A DNA stretch of 56,889 bases from a virus. The stretch is from IMG/VR virus record IMGVR_UViG_3300045049_000080, positions 1-56,889 of that record; one strand, given 5' to 3'. The notes beneath the pieces were generated by a model. The model was given only the letters and a program-made list of their open reading frames with translations, was not told where the DNA came from and did no database searches. Shown here piece after piece: positions 8,547 through 17,205 of the stretch; position 1 is the first letter of the stretch, and each line of letters starts with the position of its first letter. Both the position numbers and the translations under genes were made by a program.

Positions 8547-9107
8547 ATGTCTGACATCCATAGCGACTCCCGATTGACCAAGACCGATGGTCGCCGCGCA
8601 CGCGGCAGCCGCGCCGAGGCCGATGACTCGCGCATCAACGATATGGGCACCGCGTTCGACGCGGACGAGCTGGAGCAAATGCTCCGCAACGAATTCGTGC
8701 AGGAGGCCCTGCCGAACATCCCCAAGAAGCCGGGATGGCATCGGTGCTGGCTGACCACCACGAGTTCATACGACCAGATCCACAAGCGCATCCGCATGGG
8801 CTATCAGCCCGTGACGCTGGATTCGCTCGGGGTTCCTGGTCTTGAAACCTATCGAATGACATCGGGCGAATTTGCCGGCTGCGTCTCGTGCAACGAGATG
8901 GTGCTCTTCGAGATTCCAGAGGAACGGTATCAAGCAATGATGAGAGTTTTCCATCATAAAAGGCCGCTGGAAGAAGAGCAGGGCATCCGTCAACAAGCGC
9001 AGTCCTCTGAGGAGGATAGCCGCGGCAAGAAGCTCGTTTCGTTCGACGACGACGACGAAGGATTTAGGCATCTGGGCCGAGAGCCCCGCACGCCTTCGTT
9101 TTCCTGA
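8547..9107 (+). CDS. Conserved head-module protein, unknown function
   Basis: The 186-residue product starts behind GAAAGGA. It has a charged disordered N-terminus, a compact central part (KPGWHRCWLTTTSSYDQIHK and GYQPVTLDSLG) and an acidic tail. The central segment is typical of a small protein often placed between scaffold and capsid genes in podoviruses, but I cannot name a function. Confidence 0.6.
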   Translation: MSDIHSDSRLTKTDGRRARGSRAEADDSRINDMGTAFDADELEQMLRNEFVQEALPNIPKKPGWHRCWLTTTSSYDQIHKRIRMGYQPVTLDSLGVPGLETYRMTSGEFAGCVSCNEMVLFEIPEERYQAMMRVFHHKRPLEEEQGIRQQAQSSEEDSRGKKLVSFDDDDEGFRHLGREPRTPSFS

Positions 9108-9132
9108 TCCCATTTTCTAGGAACGAAACTCC

Positions 9133-9711
9133 ATGAGCGCAACCTCAAATCCGTTTGGGTTCCGCCCTGCATATCACCCGACTGGGTTTGACAGGGCAAC
9201 TCGATATCCGGTGAACCCGGGCTACGGCACGGCCATGTACAAGGGCCAGCCGTGCATTCTCAACACCGCTGGTTATGTCACTGTCGGCACGTCCGGCGCT
9301 GACATCATCGGCGTGATTGCTGGCTTCGAGTACATCGACGCCACTGGCAAGCCCAACGAAAGCACCTACTGGCCCGCAAGCCAGACCGTGCTCGCCGGCA
9401 CCACGCCGGTTGCTTACGTGTACGACGACCCGCGCCAAGTCTTCGAGGTGCAGGCCGATGGCTCCATTCCCCAGACCGCCCTCGGCGATCAGGCGGACGT
9501 GAGCAACGTCAGCAACTCCACCAGCATCCCCTCGGGCGCCAACCTCAGCACCTGCACGCTCAGCTCGACGCTGGCCGGCGCTGGCTCGCAAGGCCAGTTC
9601 CGCATCGTCGGCGTGGGTCTCGCGCAGGACAACGCCTGGGGCGATGCCTTCACGGTGGTGCAAGTGCAAATCGCACGTCACCAGTACGTGAGCAACAAGG
9701 TCGCGATCTAA
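9133..9711 (+). CDS. Putative head decoration or minor capsid protein
   Basis: The 192-residue product begins MSATSNPFGFRPAYHPTG. The whole sequence is beta-rich, uncharged and rich in Gly, Ser, Thr and Val, with GTTPVAYVYDDP and GQFRIVGVGL segments. It directly precedes the capsid gene, where decoration proteins are usual. It starts behind AGGAACGAAA. Decoration is inferred from position and composition. Confidence 0.6.
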   Translation: MSATSNPFGFRPAYHPTGFDRATRYPVNPGYGTAMYKGQPCILNTAGYVTVGTSGADIIGVIAGFEYIDATGKPNESTYWPASQTVLAGTTPVAYVYDDPRQVFEVQADGSIPQTALGDQADVSNVSNSTSIPSGANLSTCTLSSTLAGAGSQGQFRIVGVGLAQDNAWGDAFTVVQVQIARHQYVSNKVAI

Positions 9712-9720
9712 GGAGCCGCC

Positions 9721-10746
9721 ATGAAATTCTTCAAGTCCATGGCCGCTACCTTCGCGGCGTTGTTCTCCGGCCTGTGGGGCCGCCTGGGCGATGCCCTGCT
9801 GTCGTTCATGTCGCGTTCGGGTCTGGTGCTCTGCGCCGCCCCGATGCGCTCAACCGACTTCAAGGCCATCGTCGAACCGATCCTGAACAAGGCGTTCGAT
9901 GGCGTCTACGACCAGCGTGCCGACGAGTACAAGTTGGTGTTCTCGGAAGAAGACGGCATCAAGCGTTCGTATCAGGAAGAGCCGGTGATGTTCGGCTTCG
10001 GTGCTGCCCCGGAAATGCCTGACGGCATGCCGGTGACGTACCAATCCGGTGGCGTTCTCTTCAACAAGCGCTTCTCGTTCAAGGTGTATGGCCTGGCCTT
10101 CGCCCTGACCAAGGTGCTGGTTGAAGACGGCGACCACATTCGCATCGGTGCGACCTTCTCGAAGCACCTGGCGCAGTCGATGATGGAAACGCTGGAAACC
10201 ATCTGTGCGAACCAGTTGAACCGCGCGTTCAACTCATCGTATGTGGGTGGTGATGGCGTCTCGCTGTCGAATGCCTCGCATCCGATCACCAACGGCAGCT
10301 TCAGCAACATCCTGGCGACTCCTGCGGCCCTGTCTCAGACCTCGCTGGAGCAGATGTTGATCCAGATCCGCCAAGCTGTTGACAACAACGGCAAGAAGAT
10401 CCGCCTGAAGGCCAAGCAACTCGTCATCGCCCCGGGCAACGAGCTGCAAGCCGAGGTGCTGTTGAAGTCGGTCCTGCGTGCCGGCACCAACAACAACGAC
10501 ATCAACCCGGTGAAGTCCAGCGGTGCGATCTCCGACAAGGCTGCCACGCTGTCGCGTCTGACCTCTTCCACCGCTTGGTGGGTGCAGACCGATGCGCCGA
10601 ACGGCCTGAAGGTCGTGTGGCGTCGTCGCATGGAAGGCGGCATGGAAGGCGACTTCGAGACCGACTCGATGCGCTACAAGAAGACCATGCGTCTGGATGC
10701 CGGCTGGGTCGATCCGCGTTGCGCGTTCGGCACGCCGGGCGCCTGA
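9721..10746 (+). CDS. Major capsid protein (HK97/Mu gpT-like type)
   Basis: The 341-residue protein has a recognisable capsid pattern: KAIVEPILNKAFDGVYDQ, a GGVLFNKRFSFKVYGLAF segment, LSNASHP, KAKQLVIAPGNELQAEVLL (the 'read-back' strand seen in Mu-type head subunits), NDINPVK and DAPNGLKVVWRRRMEGG. It is preceded by a strong AAGGAG site six bases before the ATG, so the unusual N-terminal extension (residues 1-41, hydrophobic and basic) is probably translated. Homologous capsid proteins as I recall them begin near residue 42. It is followed by a terminator. Confidence 0.8.
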   Translation: MKFFKSMAATFAALFSGLWGRLGDALLSFMSRSGLVLCAAPMRSTDFKAIVEPILNKAFDGVYDQRADEYKLVFSEEDGIKRSYQEEPVMFGFGAAPEMPDGMPVTYQSGGVLFNKRFSFKVYGLAFALTKVLVEDGDHIRIGATFSKHLAQSMMETLETICANQLNRAFNSSYVGGDGVSLSNASHPITNGSFSNILATPAALSQTSLEQMLIQIRQAVDNNGKKIRLKAKQLVIAPGNELQAEVLLKSVLRAGTNNNDINPVKSSGAISDKAATLSRLTSSTAWWVQTDAPNGLKVVWRRRMEGGMEGDFETDSMRYKKTMRLDAGWVDPRCAFGTPGA

Positions 10747-10765
10747 TGTTCAGAGACCGTGAGAG

Positions 10766-10790
10766 AGGCCCCTTCGGGGGCCTTTGTCTT
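10766..10790 (+). terminator. Rho-independent terminator after capsid gene
   Basis: A perfect stem AGGCCCC/GGGGCCT closes on a TTCG tetraloop and is followed by TTGTCTTT. It probably limits read-through after the highly expressed capsid gene. Confidence 0.8.
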
Positions 10791-10807
10791 TCCACAAAGG
10801 ATCAATC

Positions 10808-12010
10808 ATGGCTCTGAGCATTTGCACTGGACCCGTTGTCACTACCGGCAACATCGACTCCAGCCAGCAGCACGCGCCCGAGCAGGGTCCGAACCTTGAG
10901 TTTCAGGGTTCGGGTCTGCTGGACCCGCGCTTTGTCGGGACGATCGGTACTGCGCCTGGTACGCCGGTCTATGGCCTGTACGCCAATCCGTACTTCAGCT
11001 TGGTCGATGCGGTTCCTCAAGCCGCAGCGGCCAACCGGATTGCGGCGGCGCAGACGGCAACTTCCGGCACGGCAATGACGCTGGTGTCCACGCAGGGCAC
11101 GGGCGTTTCTCCGAAGATCCCGCTGGTCCCGATGGGGCAGGCGAAGACCTCGGCGAACGCTGTCAACGTGCTTGCGCTGGATTTCGGCTTCACCACGGCG
11201 AATACGACCTCTGGTAGCAACTCCATCACCATCCCTTCGGGCGCCTGGAAGTTCTTCCAAGCCGGTGAGACGGTCATCATCAGCGGCGCAGGCGCTTCGG
11301 CAAACACCCCTCTGATTACGACTGTCGCAGCCACCCCGGCCGCTGGGGCAACCACTGTCACTCTGTCTGCGAATGCGGGCCAGACGGTGAGCAACGCCCA
11401 AGTCGGTAACGCGGATGCCAGTGGCGTCACGGCCTGGCCGTTCGTCCAGGCTGGTCAGATCGCATTGGCTGATCCGGCGCAGTCGCTGGCGCGAGGTGTC
11501 TCTGTCACCTCGAACAACGCGGGCGACACCGGCTGGAGTGTGACCGTTCGCGGCTACGACATCGCAGGCAATGCGATGACGGAGACCATTAGCGTCACCG
11601 CCAACAGCATCGCCTACGGCAAGAAGGCGTTCAAGTACATCGCCAGTGTCACCCCCTCCAAGGGCGGCGGCGGTTCCACGACCGGAACCCTGTCGATTGG
11701 CACGTCGGATGTGTTCGGCTTCTCGGTCCGTTCGGACTTCTGGGAGTACATGAACATCTACTGGAACGGTGCTTTCCTGACCGCTTCTACGGGCTGGACT
11801 GTGGCTGACGCTTCCACGCCGACTGCCACGACTGGCGACGTGCGCGGCACGCTTCAGTGCGGCACGGTCGGCGGCGGTTCCGGCGCGACGGGTTCGGCCG
11901 ATGGCTCCAAGCGCTTGGCCGTGTTCATTTCGCTGCCGGTCTACAACGCGGTGGGTGCTACCAACCTGTCGTATGTGACCTTGTTCGGCAACTCTCAATT
12001 CGCCGGCTGA
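10808..12010 (+). CDS. Virion structural protein, unknown type
   Basis: The 400-residue product starts MALSICTGPV behind AAAGGA. It is almost free of charged clusters and rich in Thr, Ser, Gly, Ala and Val, with repeated beta segments (VTLSANAGQTVSNAQVG, GWSVTVRGYDIAGNAMT, GTLSIGTSDVFGFSVRS). Such proteins are usually exposed head or tail components. It is placed between the capsid and neck genes. No fold is identified with confidence. Confidence 0.6.
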   Translation: MALSICTGPVVTTGNIDSSQQHAPEQGPNLEFQGSGLLDPRFVGTIGTAPGTPVYGLYANPYFSLVDAVPQAAAANRIAAAQTATSGTAMTLVSTQGTGVSPKIPLVPMGQAKTSANAVNVLALDFGFTTANTTSGSNSITIPSGAWKFFQAGETVIISGAGASANTPLITTVAATPAAGATTVTLSANAGQTVSNAQVGNADASGVTAWPFVQAGQIALADPAQSLARGVSVTSNNAGDTGWSVTVRGYDIAGNAMTETISVTANSIAYGKKAFKYIASVTPSKGGGGSTTGTLSIGTSDVFGFSVRSDFWEYMNIYWNGAFLTASTGWTVADASTPTATTGDVRGTLQCGTVGGGSGATGSADGSKRLAVFISLPVYNAVGATNLSYVTLFGNSQFAG

Positions 12011-12011
12011 T

Positions 12012-13001
12012 ATGGCGACCTCAGGCACCGTTGCTCGCACGAGCATCGACGTTGCTACCGTAGTGGAGCACGCTGTACGAAAGTGCGGCGTGCCCACTTC
12101 TTCTATTTCTGGGGAACAGCTTCGCACCGCAAGGGAGAACCTGTTCTTCATCCTGACCGGACTGACCAATCGAGGCATCAACCTCTGGTCGGTTCAAAAG
12201 CAGGTACTGCCGGTGACTGCGTATCAGTCGCGGATGTACCTGTGGGCTGGTTCGGTGGATGTGCTCAACGCGCAATGGCGTTTTGGGACGTACACGGCGG
12301 CCACTACCTACAGCGGCGCTACCGCTTCTGTCACGTTCTCATCGGCAACCGCGGTCAACAGCGCGAGCGTGACGATCCCGACCGCTGGGACGTACAGCCT
12401 CGTGCTTGAAAGCTCCAACGATGGGGCGACGTGGACCCAATGCGGCTCCAACACGATGCAGGTTGCCTCCGCTGTCGGAGATCAGATTGCAGTGGACTGC
12501 GACCTCTTCAACAGCGCGACGTATTGGCGCGTGAGGGAGACCGTCCTCAACATCACCTGGGCGTCGGTCACGTTCTTGTCATCGACCACGGAAATACCGA
12601 TGGCGAAGATGAATCGCGACGAGTACCAGAGCCTGCCGAACAAGGCATTCAGCTCCCTGCAGTCGCTTCAGTATTGGTTCGACAAGCAGACGAGCCCGCA
12701 AATCTACCTGTGGCCCGTGCCGCAACAGGCCGGCCCTCAGGCCGTCTTGATGGTGCAGCACCAGATCCAAGACGTTGGGAGTCTGACGAACAAGTTGGAC
12801 GTTCCCGACCGCTGGCTGCCGGCCATCATCCACGAACTGGCCGCTGCGACTGCTCTTGAGCTACCTACCTCGATGGTCCCTCAGGGTCGGTTCGATGCCC
12901 TTACCGCACTCGCTCAGCGCTTCGTGAAGGAAGCGGAAGACGGCGAAGTTGATGGCGCTCCCATCCGGATCGCCCCCGCCATTCGTTCCTACACCCGCTA
13001 A
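12012..13001 (+). CDS. Neck protein, P22 gp4-like (tail accessory/head closure)
   Basis: The 329-residue product shows the gp4-like outline: an N-terminal helical part (ARENLFFILTGLTNRGINLW), a central MNRDEYQSLPNKAF segment and QIYLWPVPQ, then the conserved VPDRWLPAIIHELAAATALE region. Between about residues 85 and 185 there is an inserted beta-rich domain (SVTIPTAGTYSLVLESS, TWTQCGSN) resembling a carbohydrate-binding jelly roll, which makes it longer than the usual gp4 family. It would sit between the portal and tail. It is followed by an overlapping zinc-ribbon gene. Confidence 0.65.
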   Translation: MATSGTVARTSIDVATVVEHAVRKCGVPTSSISGEQLRTARENLFFILTGLTNRGINLWSVQKQVLPVTAYQSRMYLWAGSVDVLNAQWRFGTYTAATTYSGATASVTFSSATAVNSASVTIPTAGTYSLVLESSNDGATWTQCGSNTMQVASAVGDQIAVDCDLFNSATYWRVRETVLNITWASVTFLSSTTEIPMAKMNRDEYQSLPNKAFSSLQSLQYWFDKQTSPQIYLWPVPQQAGPQAVLMVQHQIQDVGSLTNKLDVPDRWLPAIIHELAAATALELPTSMVPQGRFDALTALAQRFVKEAEDGEVDGAPIRIAPAIRSYTR

Positions 13002-13222
13002 TGCGCTATCTCGACACACGCGGTCGCGCCGTGCTGACCGTGGGCATCTGCGACCGCTGCCAGTTCAAGTTCTCTCTATGCGACTTGACGGCCGACCGTA
13101 ACGCCCCAGGACTCCGGGTCTGCGATCAGTGCAACGACGCATTCGACCCGTACCGCCTACCGGCCCGGAAGACCGAGGACATCACCGTCCCGAATCCGCG
13201 TCCGGACCAACCGCTGAGCTGA
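13001..13222 (+). CDS. Small zinc-ribbon-like protein
   Basis: The 73-residue product carries two CxxC pairs, CDRC at residues 17-20 and CDQC at 41-44, with a further Cys at 27, a classic small zinc-binding ribbon. The ATG overlaps the previous stop by one base. Small proteins of this kind commonly follow the neck gene in podoviruses. DNA or protein binding is inferred only. Confidence 0.65.
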   Translation: MRYLDTRGRAVLTVGICDRCQFKFSLCDLTADRNAPGLRVCDQCNDAFDPYRLPARKTEDITVPNPRPDQPLS

Positions 13223-13223
13223 T

Positions 13224-14411
13224 ATGACCGGATATGTGAATGCATTCGGCGGGAGTTCCGTACAGCCCGCCGACCCGGCCTATCGGGCCGTAAGTCTCTC
13301 CGCCAACACGACCCTCGTTTGGCCCCCGCAAAGCCAGTCCGCGACGGACTACGTTGCGCGGATCATGGAAGTCACGGCCACCACGGGCGGCCTGACCATC
13401 ACTCTCCCGGACGCGACCGCGCAGTCCAATGGCTTTGATCTCATCTTCACCAACCCCGGCGCCAACACCTACACGGTGGCCGGGAACGGCGGCACGACGA
13501 TCTGCACCGTTGCTGCTGGGCAGGTTCAGTATGTCTATCTGAAGGACGCGAGTACCGCGCAGGGGACGTGGGGCGTCTTCCAGTTTGCGTCTCTGGCGTC
13601 CGCTGTCGCCGCCGCCTCATTGGTCGGCCCGGGCATCAAGGCGTCAGGCGGGGCGCTCTACGCCGCCGAGAACGTCTCGACGCTGAGCACGAACTACACC
13701 GTCCTCACGTCCGATCGAACGAATATGTTCATCTGGACAGGTGGGGCGGGGACGATCACCCTACCAACAGCCGCAAGCGCCGGAAGCGACTTCTTCTGGT
13801 CGCTGAGCAACCAAGGTACTGGCGCTGTCACCGTCCAATGCCAAGGCACCGACACGCTGGACGGGGCTTCGTCGCAAACCCTTTTGATTGGCGAGAGCTG
13901 CGAGTTCCATAGCTCGGGATCGCTCTGGGTAACCAAGGGCCGCGGCCGATCGACGCAGTTCAACTTCGCCCAACTCAACAAGAGCGTCACGGGTGGAACG
14001 GTCACGCTGACCTCTACCGAGGCGGCGAACACGATTCAGAAGTATTCGGGAACGCTGACCTCCGACTGCTTCGTTGTCGTCCCTTCGACGGTCCAGGTCT
14101 ATTTCGTCACCAACAACACGTCGGGCTCTTTCAACCTGACGTTCAAGACCTCCAACGTCTCAGGGGCCACGGTGACCATCGGTCAAGGGCTATCTGCAGT
14201 CCTGACCTGTGATGGAACGAACGTCACGAACACCGCGACCACGTTCCCGATTGTCGGCGACCTCTCGCTGAACAACCACCGCATCACGAACCTTGCGACG
14301 CCCGCCAGTGCAAACGACGCGGCCAACAAGGGCTATGTGGATGCAGTGATTCCTTCGACTCTCACCACTCAATCCACCCAACTGGCCGCCCTGGCCTTCC
14401 TCATCTCTTAA
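13224..14411 (+). CDS. Tail fibre-type structural protein
   Basis: The 395-residue protein carries two similar beta domains (LTITLPDATAQSNGFDLIF and GTITLPTAASAGSDFFWSL), followed near residues 349-378 by the fibre signature NNHRITNLATPASANDAANK and GYVDA. That signature is found at shaft-to-head joints of many phage tail fibres. The product is therefore probably part of the adsorption apparatus. The start ATG lies two bases after the preceding stop. Confidence 0.7.
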   Translation: MTGYVNAFGGSSVQPADPAYRAVSLSANTTLVWPPQSQSATDYVARIMEVTATTGGLTITLPDATAQSNGFDLIFTNPGANTYTVAGNGGTTICTVAAGQVQYVYLKDASTAQGTWGVFQFASLASAVAAASLVGPGIKASGGALYAAENVSTLSTNYTVLTSDRTNMFIWTGGAGTITLPTAASAGSDFFWSLSNQGTGAVTVQCQGTDTLDGASSQTLLIGESCEFHSSGSLWVTKGRGRSTQFNFAQLNKSVTGGTVTLTSTEAANTIQKYSGTLTSDCFVVVPSTVQVYFVTNNTSGSFNLTFKTSNVSGATVTIGQGLSAVLTCDGTNVTNTATTFPIVGDLSLNNHRITNLATPASANDAANKGYVDAVIPSTLTTQSTQLAALAFLIS

Positions 14412-14420
14412 GGAAATCGC

Positions 14421-15086
14421 ATGTCTCAACTCGTCACTCTGCCGGGGCAGATCCAAGACCCCTTGATGGTTTCGTTCACCCAGACCAACGGCACCCAAGC
14501 CAAGGTCGTGCAGGACGTGACCGCCGCGACCGGCTCTCTCCAGGGTGGTTGCCGGGTCTATGACCTCGTAGCCTCCAGCACGGATTCGTCCTCGAACTCG
14601 GTGATTCTGTGGCAGGCGGTGCAAAAGAGCTTGTACGCCAACATGGGAACTGTCACGATCACCGGCACGAACACCATCAACCGCACCTCAGGTTCGTTCG
14701 TCACCGATGGCTATGCGGTCGGCGATGAAATCATGATCCTCGGCGACACGGTGACGACCGCAAACAACGGCGTCGCTGCGGTTGTCACTTCGGTGGCTGC
14801 GGGCGCGCTCGGAGTCAACGGTACGCCGTTCACCAACGAGACGGCCGCCGCGGGGTTCCGCATCGTCAAAACCACCCGGCGCTCGACCACCACGGTGGCT
14901 GCCAACGCGGGGAACAACACTTCGACCGCGAACACCCAACTTCTCGCGACCGCGAACGACTCGACCAAGGATTCCCTTGGCATCTCTCTGGGCGCCAACG
15001 GGCTTCTGCTGGTGTCGATGGCCTCCCAAGTCGTCGGCGCTGTCCCGGCTCGCGTGACGATCACCGGCAACGCCTACCTGTACTGA
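14421..15086 (+). CDS. Virion structural protein
   Basis: The 221-residue product starts behind AAGGAAATCGC. It is Thr/Ser/Ala/Val-rich and beta-like, with the segment VTITGTNTINRTSGSFVTDG and GYAVGDEIMILG, a pattern common in phage tail and capsid surface proteins. It stands between two other structural genes and its function is not known. Confidence 0.55.
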   Translation: MSQLVTLPGQIQDPLMVSFTQTNGTQAKVVQDVTAATGSLQGGCRVYDLVASSTDSSSNSVILWQAVQKSLYANMGTVTITGTNTINRTSGSFVTDGYAVGDEIMILGDTVTTANNGVAAVVTSVAAGALGVNGTPFTNETAAAGFRIVKTTRRSTTTVAANAGNNTSTANTQLLATANDSTKDSLGISLGANGLLLVSMASQVVGAVPARVTITGNAYLY

Positions 15087-15087
15087 G

Positions 15088-15678
15088 ATGGCGATCCCCA
15101 ATCCGGCATCGGGGATGCCGAATCAGACCCCTCTGGGTCCCACTGCCGCACAGATCGCAAGCGCGACGGCTGCAATGGCCGGTCCTCTCGGGGTTGCTGC
15201 GTTGGCCGGCGTCCCAGGCCTGGCCGCCCAAAACCCGACCTACGCAACGCCGCCCACGAAAACCATCGTCAACGGCTGCTCGGCTGGTGGTCAAGCGGGC
15301 ATCGCGCTCAACACCAATGTCGCGGCCTTTCGGCAGGTCGTCACTGGGGCGCTGACAGCTAACGCGCTCTCCACCGTGCTCTCGATTAGCGGTCGCGGGC
15401 AGGTTGATGTGCTTGGCTTCTACACCGGAGACGCCACGGCCAGAACGCTCCGCCTTCAGGTGGTCGTTGATGGATCGACAGTGGCTTTTGACTCTACGAC
15501 GGCTTCCATCAGCTCGTCGGGCCAAGGCCTCGCTGCTGCCGGAATGATCTTTTCCGGCTCCCAGAACCTGTCGTTTGGGGCGCCGATCCACTTCAATCAG
15601 TCTCTGACGGTGAACGTGGCTTCGTCTCTCACGGAGACCGGCAAGTCCACGCTGATCTACACCGCGCAGACCTACTGA
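15088..15678 (+). CDS. Virion structural protein
   Basis: The 196-residue product has an Ala/Gly/Pro-rich N-terminal linker (residues 1-55) and a beta-sandwich-like remainder (LSTVLSISGRGQVDVLGFYT, TLRLQVVVDGSTVAFDS). The start is one base after the previous stop. Probably a tail or fibre-associated protein; the assignment rests on composition and neighbours. Confidence 0.55.
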   Translation: MAIPNPASGMPNQTPLGPTAAQIASATAAMAGPLGVAALAGVPGLAAQNPTYATPPTKTIVNGCSAGGQAGIALNTNVAAFRQVVTGALTANALSTVLSISGRGQVDVLGFYTGDATARTLRLQVVVDGSTVAFDSTTASISSSGQGLAAAGMIFSGSQNLSFGAPIHFNQSLTVNVASSLTETGKSTLIYTAQTY

Positions 15679-15680
15679 AC

Positions 15681-15962
15681 ATGATTCAGGAGTTCGGGAC
15701 GCCCTACACCGGGCCGACTGTTCCGGCGGTTGTCTCTATGCGCCAAGCGAGGCAGGCCCTGTATCTCGCTGGGAAGCTCTCGGCAGTGGACAGCGCGATT
15801 GCCGCGATGACGGACCCGACCCAGCAGCAACTCGCCTATATCTGGTGGAACTACAGCAACGAGGTGCAGCGGTCAAACCCGCTTGTCTCCGTGCTGGGAC
15901 TTGCCATTGGGCTGCAGTCGTCTGACATCGACCAGCTTTTCCAGACGGCCAATTCGCTATGA
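15681..15962 (+). CDS. Small tail-associated protein
   Basis: The 93-residue product contains the helical pattern MRQARQALYLAGKLSAVDSA ... IWWNYSNEVQRSNPLV ... LGLQSSDIDQLFQ, which I recognise as a small conserved protein found at the end of tail gene clusters in Mu-like and podoviral phages. No enzymatic motif. Its end overlaps the next start by four bases, implying coupling. Confidence 0.6.
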   Translation: MIQEFGTPYTGPTVPAVVSMRQARQALYLAGKLSAVDSAIAAMTDPTQQQLAYIWWNYSNEVQRSNPLVSVLGLAIGLQSSDIDQLFQTANSL

Positions 15963-16375
15963 ACATCCTCCTGGCGAGAAAGCCGACGCTCGGGTCATGG
16001 CTGATTCGGTTCGGTACGTGGTCGCAATGGTCTCACTGCGCCATCTTGACCGATGGGCACGTCATTGACGCCACGATGCAGCGCGGTGTGGCTGAAAGGC
16101 CGTTCGCTGAGTTCGTCGCGGAGTACCCGGATCGTCTGATGCTGTCGGTTGACTGCGATGAGGCGAAGGCGCTGGCGTTCGCTCGTTCGCAGATTGGCAA
16201 GCCTTACGACTATCTGGCAATCGTCGGGTTCGTCATTCGCCGAGGCTGGTCCAGCAGCGACAAGTGGTTCTGCTCTGAATTCGTGGAAGCCGTGCTCAAG
16301 GCTGGTGGGCGTCAACGTTTCCGCGAAGAACTACCCCGGATCACCCCGCGTGATGTCTGGGCAGTAACTCCCTGA
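15959..16375 (+). CDS. Papain-like (NlpC/P60 or YiiX-type) cysteine hydrolase
   Basis: The 138-residue protein has the circularly permuted papain-like order, with His first (WSHCAIL, H26) and Cys later (WFCSEFV, C105), plus QIGKPYDYLAI between them. In this family (YiiX/YaeF-type and related phage proteins) such enzymes cut amide bonds in cell-wall peptides or lipid-linked substrates. Placed at the end of the tail genes, it could open the cell wall during DNA entry or assist lysis. No signal peptide. Confidence 0.7.
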   Translation: MNILLARKPTLGSWLIRFGTWSQWSHCAILTDGHVIDATMQRGVAERPFAEFVAEYPDRLMLSVDCDEAKALAFARSQIGKPYDYLAIVGFVIRRGWSSSDKWFCSEFVEAVLKAGGRQRFREELPRITPRDVWAVTP

Positions 16376-16376
16376 C

Positions 16377-16994
16377 ATGCGCTACCTCATTTTGATCTGC
16401 GCGCTGCTGACAGCGTGCGGAGGCGGGAGCGTGCCAGATCCTCCTAAGACCATCGCGGCCATTGGCGACTCGCTGACTCTACAGACTGGGCTGTGCGCCG
16501 ACGCTACAGGCCTTCCGTCCTGCGCTCACCCGGAGAGGTCTTACGCAACGTACATAGGCGTCATTGGCAACTTCGGCCGGGGAGGGGACACCTGTACCCC
16601 CGAAGAGCCGTTCGACTCTGGTCCGTTCAAGGGTCAGCAGCGCGGCATGACCTGGCGCATTCACGAGCTGATCGCGCTGCACCCGACACAAGGCGTCGTC
16701 TTCGCTGGCTACAACGATCTCACAAGAGGCGTATCGAACGACCTCATCGTCAAGTGTCTGGCGGACCTGTGGTGGCGTCTGCAAGCGAACGGCATCGAGC
16801 CGATTGCAGTGACGTACCCGAAGGTGCAAGTGAATACCGAAAAAGTCGCTGCGTTGAACGTGGCGATACGAGAAGCGGCCAAGTCGGCGGGCATCCGGCT
16901 AGTGGACGCAGAAACCGTGGACGTGCCGACCGTCGATGGTCTGCACCCAACCGAAACCGGCGCCCGCGCCATAGCCAGCCTCTTCTCAAAGTGA
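16377..16994 (+). CDS. SGNH/GDSL-family hydrolase lipoprotein
   Basis: The 205-residue protein starts with a signal peptide and a lipobox LTAC with Cys14, so it should be lipid-anchored in the envelope. The SGNH blocks are all visible: AIGDSLT with Ser32, a Gly block NFGRGG near 65-70, GYND with Asn113, and DGLH with Asp187 and His190. These enzymes are esterases or acyl/acetyl hydrolases. The gene sits between a tail hydrolase and the holin-type genes. Substrates could be O-acetyl or acyl groups of envelope polysaccharide or lipid; the substrate is not shown. Membership in the family is secure. Confidence 0.8.
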   Translation: MRYLILICALLTACGGGSVPDPPKTIAAIGDSLTLQTGLCADATGLPSCAHPERSYATYIGVIGNFGRGGDTCTPEEPFDSGPFKGQQRGMTWRIHELIALHPTQGVVFAGYNDLTRGVSNDLIVKCLADLWWRLQANGIEPIAVTYPKVQVNTEKVAALNVAIREAAKSAGIRLVDAETVDVPTVDGLHPTETGARAIASLFSK

Positions 16995-17203
16995 ACGAAA
17001 TCGACCCCGTGCAATTCGGCGCACTCACTGCCCAGGTCAAGCTATTGGAGACACAGGTCTCTGAGCTTCAATCGGACGTAAAGGCGCTGCTCGCGCTGGC
17101 GAACAAATCCAAGGGGGGATTCTGGGCCGGGATGGCGATAGCTTCCGCAATCGGAGGGATCGTCTCTTGGGTCGCTTCTCACTTTCAGTTCCTCCCGAGG
17201 TAA
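16991..17203 (+). CDS. Coiled-coil, single-membrane-helix protein (holin/XhlA-like candidate)
   Basis: The 70-residue product starts at a GTG overlapping the previous stop (4 bases). Residues about 10-40 form a leucine-repeat coiled coil (LTAQVKLLETQVSELQSDVK), and about 44-65 a membrane helix (GFWAGMAIASAIGGIVSWVA). This resembles XhlA-type and other small phage lysis-associated membrane proteins. Its role may be holin accessory; no direct evidence. Confidence 0.6.
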   Translation: MNEIDPVQFGALTAQVKLLETQVSELQSDVKALLALANKSKGGFWAGMAIASAIGGIVSWVASHFQFLPR

Positions 17204-17205
17204 CC

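Noticed and set aside
10802-12181. 459-residue minus-strand open frame
   Set aside because: It mirrors a structural gene with proper ribosome binding site and is Arg-rich, as antisense frames are.
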